Source of the DNA: Ectothiorhodospiraceae bacterium
GTDB taxonomy: Bacteria; Pseudomonadota; Gammaproteobacteria; HK1
Reading direction: 5' to 3'
NCBI GenBank assembly: GCA_024234875.1
Contig: JACKNM010000023.1
Location: forward strand, 10,587-74,586
DNA length: 64,000 nt
Shown: one piece after another, positions 1 to 6,558 of the stretch
Position numbering within the stretch: the first letter of the stretch is position 1
How the letters are laid out: every line of letters starts with the position of its first letter
Made by a program: the position numbers and the translations under genes
The notes under the pieces: generated by a model
Databases searched by the model: none
Told to the model about the DNA's origin: nothing
The model's input: only the letters and a program-made list of their open reading frames with translations

Positions 1-641
1 CGCCAGTCGAGCACCAATGCGTCGAGCTTGCCCATTCGGTGGCCCGCCGCGGCGATTCGGAGCCAGAGATCGTAGTCCTCCGGGAAATCCCCGTCGCGGT
101 AGCCACCCAGTCGTCGGACCACGTCGCGCCGCATGGTCACCGTGGGGTGGACGAACGGCGCCTCGACGTAGATCCCGTCGGCGATGTCGCGCCAGGTTCG
201 GCAACCGTCCTGCCAGCGCAGGTACTCGCGCATCCCCGCGCCGATCGCATCGTCGGGAAAGGCGTGGACACGCCCGGCCACCAGCGCCAGATCGGGCTCG
301 CGGCGAAGGCGGTCGACCTGGCGGCGGAGCCGCTCCGGGCGCATGCGGTCGTCGGCGTCCATTCGCGCCAGGAATGTGCCACGTGCGGCGTCCTCCGCCA
401 TCGACAGTGCCGCCACCAACCCCGCGCCACCGCTGGCGAGCACGCGCACCCGGCGATCACGCCGGGCCCATCCGGCGAGGCGGGCGGGGGAATCGTCGAC
501 GCTCCCGTCGTCCACCGCGACCACCTCCAGCGGCGGCCCGGCCTGGGCCAGCACCGACGTCATCACCGCGTCGATGGTCGCGGCGGCGTCGCGCAAGGGG
601 AGCAGCACCGAGACCAGAGGGTCGGGGCGGGTGCGGGTCAC
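1..641 (-). CDS. Glycosyltransferase family 2 (3' end outside window)
   Basis: Transfers a sugar from a nucleotide-activated donor to a glycan or lipid acceptor at the cytoplasmic face of the membrane; acceptor unknown. The first 213 codons are present and the C-terminus lies beyond base 1. The N-terminus has the GT-A nucleotide-binding strand (VSVLLPLRDA) followed by VVAVDDGS. The metal-binding DXD-type motif is MDADDR and the later acidic motif is FPEDYDLWLR, so the catalytic core looks intact. The chosen GTG start overlaps the stop of the upstream acetyltransferase gene (GTGA), implying translational coupling. Family assignment is firm; the polysaccharide made is not known. Confidence 0.85.
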   Translation of the reverse strand, partial: MTRTRPDPLVSVLLPLRDAAATIDAVMTSVLAQAGPPLEVVAVDDGSVDDSPARLAGWARRDRRVRVLASGGAGLVAALSMAEDAARGTFLARMDADDRMRPERLRRQVDRLRREPDLALVAGRVHAFPDDAIGAGMREYLRWQDGCRTWRDIADGIYVEAPFVHPTVTMRRDVVRRLGGYRDGDFPEDYDLWLRIAAAGHRMGKLDALVLDW

Positions 642-1504
642 CCCGAGGCCGCGGGCGGCGGACGCGGTGGCCCATCACCGCGAGCATCGACCCGGAAGAG
701 CCGCGCCTGGCGCTCGGCGGTGGCGGCGGTCCGCCCGCGATAGCGGTGAGCCACGATGGCGCCGAGAACCCACAGGGTGCACAGGAACCCGACGAACGGC
801 AGCATCACGCCGCGGACCGGGTCGCCACCGAAGATGTCGCTGCGCATGAACGCGTAGACGGCCCCGGCCGCCGCCGCGAGATGCGCGACCCAGCCGAGCA
901 CGGACCAGACGCTTCGCCGGCCAGCCGGTGGCGACGGACTCGGTGCCAGCGGCAGCGATGCCGGCGGCCGGGCCGGCGGTCGGCTGGGCCGCGCCACGGT
1001 GTGCAACGCCACCGCCGGGTCGCGCACCGCACGCGTGAGCTGGACGGTGCGCTGCCGCTCGACGAACCCCAACCCGCAGAGCATGCCGGCGCTCGCGATG
1101 TCGTCGAGGGGCACCCGGCAAGACACCACGGCGCAGCCGCGCTCGCGCGCCCACGCCTCGACGGCGTCGATCAGCCGTCGCGGCGCGCCCCGCTCACGGG
1201 CATCCGGCTCGACGAAGAACGCCTCGATCTCGGCCACCGCACCCTCGGCGCTCGACGCCGGGCGGATCACCACCTCGGCCAGCCCCACCGCCGCCGGGTC
1301 GCCGACCGGATGGCAGAGGAGGGCGGCGCGGGCGGACCGCGGCTCGCTCACCTTCCCGATCGCCACCCGGTGCTCACGTTCCGGGAGCGTCGGCCACAGG
1401 GCCTGGCGCAGGGCGAGCCATCGCGGGCGATCCGAGGGCTGGGCCGCCCGCACCTGCCACCGCCCGGGCTGCTCGCGGTGGTCGGAATCGCCCGCGGTGC
1501 TCAC
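638..1504 (-). CDS. GNAT acetyltransferase (AAC(6')-like) with C-terminal membrane domain
   Basis: Probably transfers an acetyl group from acetyl-CoA to an amine. Residues about 15-160 match the AAC(6')-type GNAT pattern: LRQALWP near the start, GLAEVVIRP, then EIEAFFVEPDARERG, which includes the acetyl-CoA loop region, and a closing GLGFVER. A Pro/Ser-rich linker (about 175-200) leads to two predicted membrane helices (about 203-220 and 230-252) and a basic tail. A soluble GNAT fold followed by two membrane helices is unusual. The GTG start at 1504 gives 288 aa. Real aminoglycoside resistance is not implied, since this family has many chromosomal members of unknown substrate. Confidence 0.7.
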   Translation of the reverse strand: MSTAGDSDHREQPGRWQVRAAQPSDRPRWLALRQALWPTLPEREHRVAIGKVSEPRSARAALLCHPVGDPAAVGLAEVVIRPASSAEGAVAEIEAFFVEPDARERGAPRRLIDAVEAWARERGCAVVSCRVPLDDIASAGMLCGLGFVERQRTVQLTRAVRDPAVALHTVARPSRPPARPPASLPLAPSPSPPAGRRSVWSVLGWVAHLAAAAGAVYAFMRSDIFGGDPVRGVMLPFVGFLCTLWVLGAIVAHRYRGRTAATAERQARLFRVDARGDGPPRPPPAASG

Positions 1505-1567
1505 CGCCGTCGGTGCTCGGCCGCTCGCGGCCTCGACTCGGAATCGGACCCCGTCAGCACGCCTCGG

Positions 1568-2695
1568 TCACTCCTCGGGACGCTGCACCACGCAGGCGTA
1601 CGACCCGGGCCCTGGCGGGCAGAGGTCGACCACGCGAACCGCTCCGCCCGGAATCCCGGGAGGCGGCAGGGCGCCGCCGGGCGGGCTCCCGAGGGTGCGA
1701 ATCGGCGCCATGCGCGGGGTCGTGGACGGCGAGCCGACGGCGGTATCGGGTGCGGTGAGCGCCGGGGTCGGCGCCAATGCCGACACCGCCACGCTGCCCG
1801 CGGCGCCGGGCGCGCGCGTGATCGCGGCGAGGCCACCCATCGCCGCGACCGCGGCTTGCCAGGCACCATCGACCGGATTCTCCTCCGGAAGTGAGTCGAC
1901 GCAGTCGCCCGATGGCTGGCCGATCGGTGGACAGAGCCGGGTCCGCTCCGCGATCGCCCGGCGGGCCAACGCCACCCGGCTCGGAATCGACGACGCGAGG
2001 AGCGCCGGTGGCGCGGCCGGGCTCGGCGGCGTCGCGGTCGGTGTCGCCGCGTCCTCACCGGCCGCCACCGCGAGCGGCGGCGTCTGCGCACCGGTCGCGG
2101 CCGCGGCAGGCTCGTCCGCGGTTACCGGCGCGGATGCCACCACCGACGAGGCCTCCGACGTCGCGGCCGAATCGCCAGGCACCGCGACCTCGCCCTCGGG
2201 GGCAGCGCCGGCCAGGACGACCGGCGCGGGGGCTGGCAGGTCGATGCCCCGCGCGGCGAGCATCGTCGGGGTCAGGATCTCGAATTCCGCCTCGTGCAGC
2301 AGCCGCCCCTCGAGTGACAGCCGGACCGTCCACCGACCGGGCAGCCGCCCGGCGCCGGTGCCGCGAATCGGCAGCGTGGCGAGCATCTCCATGTGACTTC
2401 CGAAACGCGTGCGCTGCGGTGCACGGAGGTAGGTGTTCCCGTTCGGCGCGATCCACTCGATGGTGTACGAGTAGTACGTGCCCACGAAGTTGTGGGCGAA
2501 GCGCACCGCCAGCGCGACCTGGTCCTCCTCGGTGCTGTAGACGCTGCGGGCCTCGCCGCGCACGCTGGCAAGCCACAGGTAGGTGGCATCGTCGGTGAGC
2601 GAGGCGCTGCTCACCTGCATCGCGTCCTTGCTGCACCCGGCGAGGCCAGCCGCGGACGCGAGCACCACCGTCAGCGCGAGCAGGCGCGCGAGCAA
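1568..2695 (-). CDS. Predicted lipoprotein of unknown function
   Basis: Not recognised as a named family. The N-terminus is a lipoprotein signal: hydrophobic stretch followed by the lipobox LAGC at about residues 18-21, so the mature protein should be lipid-anchored in the envelope. Residues about 30-145 form a compact region (AVRFAHNFVGTYYSYTIEW) that looks beta-rich. The C-terminal half is Ala/Pro/Thr-rich and low in complexity, ending with a short cysteine-containing tail. It lies downstream of the phosphatase/FGE fusion on the same strand, about 100 bases away, so the two may be co-transcribed. The 375-residue length depends on the annotated ATG, which the signal peptide supports. Confidence 0.6.
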   Translation of the reverse strand: MLARLLALTVVLASAAGLAGCSKDAMQVSSASLTDDATYLWLASVRGEARSVYSTEEDQVALAVRFAHNFVGTYYSYTIEWIAPNGNTYLRAPQRTRFGSHMEMLATLPIRGTGAGRLPGRWTVRLSLEGRLLHEAEFEILTPTMLAARGIDLPAPAPVVLAGAAPEGEVAVPGDSAATSEASSVVASAPVTADEPAAAATGAQTPPLAVAAGEDAATPTATPPSPAAPPALLASSIPSRVALARRAIAERTRLCPPIGQPSGDCVDSLPEENPVDGAWQAAVAAMGGLAAITRAPGAAGSVAVSALAPTPALTAPDTAVGSPSTTPRMAPIRTLGSPPGGALPPPGIPGGAVRVVDLCPPGPGSYACVVQRPEE

Positions 2696-2799
2696 GGGAG
2701 TCTGGCGGGCAAGATGACCGCCACTCTCGCTGCAGACGACACGGCCAAAGCCGCCCGTCGACGGGGCGCCAGCCGGAGGCTCGAGTCCTTCACCGGCTC

Positions 2800-4764
2800 T
2801 CAGTCGAGGTCCCGCGCAACACGGAAGCCGACGGAGTCGAAATTACCCTGCGAGCGCATGCGACCGCGCTTGGCCGAGCGAATGGCCTTCGTGGTGCTGT
2901 CGAAGCCACCACCGCGCACCATCCGGAAGTTGCAGTCGCCGCCTTCCCACACCGTGGCCTCGTCCGGCGCTCCGCTGTAATCGCGGTGGTAGCAGTCGCG
3001 CACCCACTCCGCGACGTTGCCGGAGGTGTCGTGGAGGCCGAAGGGATTCGCCTCGAAGCGCCCGACAGTGGTCGGAATCCGCGGATTCAGTCCGGTCTCG
3101 CAGTCGAAGCAGTGCGCGCGGTTCTGCCCCGGGTCGAACCCCCACCAGTACGGTGTGGTGGTTCCGGCAGATGCCGCGTACTCCCACTCGGCCTCGCTCG
3201 GCAAGCGATAGCGCTTGCCGGTCTGCCGCGACAGCCACTGGGTGTAGGCGTAGGCGTCGTCCCAGGACACGAACGTCACCGGGTGCGCGCCGTCCAGCCC
3301 ACCGGTGTCCGGCACGGCTCGGCCGGTGTCACGGGCGAAGCGCCCGTACTGGGCGATCGTCACCTCGTACTTGCCCATCGCGAACGGCGCGACGCGGACG
3401 GTCCGCTGCGGCCGCTCGTCGGCGTCGACCGAGAGCGGCCCGCTCCCCATCTCGAACTCGCCCGCTGGCAGCTCGACCATCACCGGCCCCTCGCCGCCGC
3501 CGCTCAACGCATCGGTGAACTCGCGGGCGGTGGGGGGCGCCGGCGGCGGCGTCTCGCTCACCGTGGGGGCTTGCACCGGCGTGGTCGGCGCGACCGGCGT
3601 GGTGGTCGGCTGGCCGGCGGTGGTGGTCGGCGGCGCGGGCTGCGTCGGCTCGGGGGCCGGGACCTGCGCCGGGGCCGGGGTCGGGGTCGGGGTCGGGGCG
3701 ACCGGTGGAGATGCGGTGACACTGGGCGCCGGCGGCACCGGCTTCGCGGCACCGGGTCCGAGCAGGAAGTACCAGCCCCCCGCCCCGGCCAGCGCGAGCG
3801 CGACGGCGAGCCCGGCCACCAGCGGCGCCTTGCCGCGTGCCGCCGGGGCCGGCGGCGCCTCGGCCTCGGCCCGCTGCGCGATCGCGGCCCGCACCTCGGC
3901 CACGTCGAGCGGCTGGGTGTCGCCCATCGCACGGCGGCGCGGGTCGTCCGTCGACTCCGCCGCCGGCGGTGGCGCCGCGGCCGAGGTCGAGGTCGAGGCA
4001 CGCTCGAGCACGTCGATCACCACCACGGTGGTGTTGTCCTGGCGCGGGCGCTTGGCCTCGTCGACCGCCTTGAGCAGCGCCTGAACGCATTCCTTCGGCG
4101 TCGGGGACCAGGTCGAGGTCTGGATGATCATCCCCGGGCTGAGGGTATCCAGGCCGTCGCTCGCGATGACCAGGCGGTCTTGCGGCAGGAGCTGGAAGCC
4201 GGATTCGGGGCAGTCGATCTCGGCGATATCGTCACCGGTCATCGCGCTCATCAGCATGTTGCGCGAGAGCCCGGCCTCGGCCTCGACCTCGATGCCCTGC
4301 TCCTTCATCCGGTCGAGGTAGCCACCGTAGCTGTGGTCCTCGTTCTTCTTGATCAGCTCCCGATCCCGGATCAGGTACAGATGGCTGTCACCGACGCTGA
4401 CCCAGTGCACGCGCCCGCGCCCGAGCACCGCGGCGACCATGGTGCAGCCCATACCATCGAGCGCAGGGGTCTCACGAATCGACTCCGCCAGCCCGTGATT
4501 GGCTCGCAGCAAGCTGTCACGCAGGAGGTTCGGCGGGGTCTCCTCGCCGTAGCGACTGGTGAACGCCTTGTTGAAGGTCGACACGACCAGGTTGCTGGCG
4601 ATGTTTCCCGCCGCGTGGCCGCCCATGCCGTCGGCGACCACCACCAGGCCGCTCGCCTTGGACTCGCCACTCTCCTCCCCGAAATACGTGACGAGGAAGG
4701 CGTCTTCCTGGTAGTCGCGGGCGCCGTCGATCTGGTCCCCGGCGATTTCGAAATACAGTTCCAC
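2800..4764 (-). CDS. PP2C Ser/Thr phosphatase fused to FGE-sulfatase domain
   Basis: A two-headed membrane protein. Residues about 1-255 are a PP2C (PPM) metal-dependent phosphatase with DYQEDAF, ADGMGGHAAG, GDSHLYLI, ASDGLDTL and RQDNTTVVV, so the metal-ligand aspartates are present. Residues about 312-332 are one membrane helix, followed by a long Pro/Thr linker (about 335-410). Residues about 420-654 are a formylglycine-generating-enzyme fold (GEFEMGSG, KYEVTIAQY, YRLPSEAEWEYAA, GNVAEWVRD, MVRGGGF, GFRVARD). The positions where true FGE enzymes carry catalytic cysteines after the RGG motif are not cysteine, so this is probably a binding or sensor domain. By topology the phosphatase is cytoplasmic and the FGE fold periplasmic. 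FGE folds are known on PpkA-type kinases; no kinase is in this window. Confidence 0.85.
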   Translation of the reverse strand: MELYFEIAGDQIDGARDYQEDAFLVTYFGEESGESKASGLVVVADGMGGHAAGNIASNLVVSTFNKAFTSRYGEETPPNLLRDSLLRANHGLAESIRETPALDGMGCTMVAAVLGRGRVHWVSVGDSHLYLIRDRELIKKNEDHSYGGYLDRMKEQGIEVEAEAGLSRNMLMSAMTGDDIAEIDCPESGFQLLPQDRLVIASDGLDTLSPGMIIQTSTWSPTPKECVQALLKAVDEAKRPRQDNTTVVVIDVLERASTSTSAAAPPPAAESTDDPRRRAMGDTQPLDVAEVRAAIAQRAEAEAPPAPAARGKAPLVAGLAVALALAGAGGWYFLLGPGAAKPVPPAPSVTASPPVAPTPTPTPAPAQVPAPEPTQPAPPTTTAGQPTTTPVAPTTPVQAPTVSETPPPAPPTAREFTDALSGGGEGPVMVELPAGEFEMGSGPLSVDADERPQRTVRVAPFAMGKYEVTIAQYGRFARDTGRAVPDTGGLDGAHPVTFVSWDDAYAYTQWLSRQTGKRYRLPSEAEWEYAASAGTTTPYWWGFDPGQNRAHCFDCETGLNPRIPTTVGRFEANPFGLHDTSGNVAEWVRDCYHRDYSGAPDEATVWEGGDCNFRMVRGGGFDSTTKAIRSAKRGRMRSQGNFDSVGFRVARDLD

Positions 4765-4823
4765 GGATGATCCTGGTCGAGCGACGCCTCGGCGAGCCGA
4801 AAATCAGGGCGCCGAGCTAAACA

Positions 4824-4851
4824 GTGTAGGCCATGCCCGGGCCGCAACAAC
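4824..4851 (-). promoter_or_regulatory. Candidate sigma-70 promoter for the PP2C-FGE gene
   Basis: On the minus strand a TTGTTG hexamer (4851-4846) is followed after 16 bases by TACACT (4829-4824). That is a good sigma-70 match in an otherwise GC-rich spacer and lies about 60 bases upstream of the phosphatase start codon. Confidence 0.5.
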
Positions 4852-4921
4852 CCCGTGGTGCGCCGCGCCAGGCCTTTTCATCGGCCGCGACGGCACCCGG
4901 GTTTAGCGACCACGGGCAAGC

Positions 4922-4946
4922 CCGCCGGCCGCGGCACGGCCGGCGG
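4922..4946. repeat. GC-rich 10-bp inverted repeat downstream of hisF
   Basis: CCGCCGGCCG and its perfect complement are separated by 5 bases. It sits just past the hisF stop. No T-run follows on either side, so it is at best a weak or Rho-assisted terminator; it may also stabilise the 3' end of the his transcript. Confidence 0.4.
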
Positions 4947-4960
4947 CCCCGGAACGAGGA

Positions 4961-5725
4961 TCAGAGCCGGACCTCGACACCGCGCTCGCGCATGCGGCGC
5001 TTGGCGTCGCGGACGGTGTGCTCGCCGAAGTGGAAGATGCTCGCCGCCAGCACCGCATCGGCCCCCCCGGTGGTCACCCCGTCGGCGAGGTCGTCCAGCC
5101 CGCCGACCCCGCCCGAGGCGATGACCGGTATCGAGACCGCGTCGACCACCGCGCGCGTGAGCTCCAGGTCGAAGCCGCTCCGCGTGCCGTCGCGGTCCAT
5201 GCTGGTCAGCAGGATCTCGCCCGCGCCCAGCGCCTCGACCTCGCGCGCCCAGGCCACCGCGTCGATGCCGGTACCGTTGCGCCCACCGTGGGTGAAGACC
5301 TCGAATCCGCTGGCGGTGCCGGAACGCTTGGCGTCGATGGCGACCACGATGCACTGCGAGCCGAAGCGCTCCGCGGCGCGGCGCACCAGCTCCGGATCAC
5401 GGACCGCGGCGGTGTTGATGGACACCTTGTCCGCGCCGGCGTTCAGCAGTCGGCGGACGTCGTCGATGCTGCGCACACCGCCACCGACGGTGAGCGGGAT
5501 GAACACCCGCGCGGCCACCGCCTCGACCACGTGGACCATGGTGTCGCGGCTGTCCGAGGATGCGGTGATGTCCAGGAAGGTGATCTCGTCGGCGCCCTGC
5601 TCGTCGTAGCGGGCGGCGACCTCCACCGGGTCGCCGGCGTCGCGGATGTCCACGAATCGGACGCCCTTCACCACCCGACCGGCGTCGACGTCGAGACAGG
5701 GGATGACGCGCTTGGCGAGCGGCAC
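4961..5725 (-). CDS. hisF: Imidazole glycerol phosphate synthase, cyclase subunit
   Basis: Closes the imidazole ring in histidine synthesis. It uses ammonia from HisH to turn PRFAR into imidazole glycerol phosphate and AICAR, in the cytoplasm. The 254-residue product has the HisF (beta/alpha)8 features: LAKRVIPCLDVDAGRVVKG with the catalytic Asp, the phosphate loops VGGGVRS and IASGGVG, and the second Asp in TSMDRDGT. I chose the GTG at 5725, which opens the protein at VPLAKRV like other HisF and lies 7 bases past the hisA stop. Longer in-frame extensions read into hisA. hisH is not in the window. Confidence 0.95.
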   Translation of the reverse strand: MPLAKRVIPCLDVDAGRVVKGVRFVDIRDAGDPVEVAARYDEQGADEITFLDITASSDSRDTMVHVVEAVAARVFIPLTVGGGVRSIDDVRRLLNAGADKVSINTAAVRDPELVRRAAERFGSQCIVVAIDAKRSGTASGFEVFTHGGRNGTGIDAVAWAREVEALGAGEILLTSMDRDGTRSGFDLELTRAVVDAVSIPVIASGGVGGLDDLADGVTTGGADAVLAASIFHFGEHTVRDAKRRMRERGVEVRL

Positions 5726-5732
5726 GGCCGAT

Positions 5733-6470
5733 TCAGCTCGCCGCAGCGTCCGCGGCGCGCTGGGCCTCGCCGAGGTCGAGGGTGCCCTCGTAGAGCGCGC
5801 GGCCGGTGACCACACCGAGGACACCCTCCTCTGCCACCTCGCCGAGGGCGCGGATGTCGTCCATGTCGCGCACCCCACCGGAGGCGATGACCGGCACCGA
5901 GATGGCGCGCGCGAGCCGCACCGTGGCCTCGACGTTCACGCCGGACATCATTCCGTCACGACCGATGTCGGTGTAGAGGAACGCCTCCACGCCGTCGTCC
6001 TGGAGACGCTGCGCGAGGTCGATCACGTCGTGCTGGGACAGCTTGGACCAGCCGTCGACCGCCACCCGCCCGTCACGGGCGTCGAGCGCCACGATGATCC
6101 GGCCGGGATACTCGACGCAGAGGTCGGCGATCATGTGCGGCGCGGTCACCGCCTTGCTGCCGACGATCACGTAGCTCACACCGGCATCGAGGTAGGCCTG
6201 CACGTCGTCGTCGTCGCGCACCCCACCACCGACCTGGATTGGCAGGTCGGGACAGGCCGCGACCATTCGGCCGATGACGTCGGCGTTGACCGGCTGCCCC
6301 TTCATCGCACCGTCGAGATCGACGATGTGCAAACGTCGCGCGCCTTCCTCGACCCAACGCCGAGCGGTCGCCACCGGGTCGTCCGAATAGACCGTCTCGT
6401 CGTCCATCCGGCCCTGACGAAGGCGCACGCAGCGCCCGCCCTTCAAGTCGATTGCTGGGATGATGAGCAT
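5733..6470 (-). CDS. hisA: ProFAR isomerase of histidine synthesis
   Basis: Amadori isomerisation of ProFAR to PRFAR, the step feeding HisF. The 245-residue TIM barrel starts at MLIIPAIDLKGG with the catalytic Asp. It has VGGGVRDDDD and IASGGVRD phosphate-binding loops and the TDIGRDGMMSG segment with the second acid. The ATG at 6470 is preferred because upstream in-frame codons give a non-conserved extension. It is directly upstream of hisF and downstream of polA on the same strand. hisI and hisE lie 42 kb away, so the his genes are split into at least two loci. Confidence 0.95.
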   Translation of the reverse strand: MLIIPAIDLKGGRCVRLRQGRMDDETVYSDDPVATARRWVEEGARRLHIVDLDGAMKGQPVNADVIGRMVAACPDLPIQVGGGVRDDDDVQAYLDAGVSYVIVGSKAVTAPHMIADLCVEYPGRIIVALDARDGRVAVDGWSKLSQHDVIDLAQRLQDDGVEAFLYTDIGRDGMMSGVNVEATVRLARAISVPVIASGGVRDMDDIRALGEVAEEGVLGVVTGRALYEGTLDLGEAQRAADAAAS

Positions 6471-6558
6471 GGCACTGGAGCGGCTCGGGACGAACCTGCC
6501 TTGACACGACGCGACGATGGTAGCACACGACTCGGCGCCCGCAGCCTCTTGCCGCGGG

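Noticed and set aside
638..1504. Aminoglycoside resistance gene
   Set aside because: The domain resembles AAC(6') but sits in a normal chromosomal context with no mobile-element signs, and has an extra membrane tail; resistance cannot be claimed.
17..2396. Long plus-strand open frames (625 and 465 codons)
   Set aside because: They are antisense to the glycosyltransferase, acetyltransferase and lipoprotein genes, have Arg/Pro-rich low-complexity translations and no recognisable domain. High GC removes stop codons from the wrong strands.
2986..4770. 594-codon plus-strand frame across the phosphatase gene
   Set aside because: Antisense shadow of the PP2C-FGE gene; composition is His/Arg/Gly-rich without any motif.
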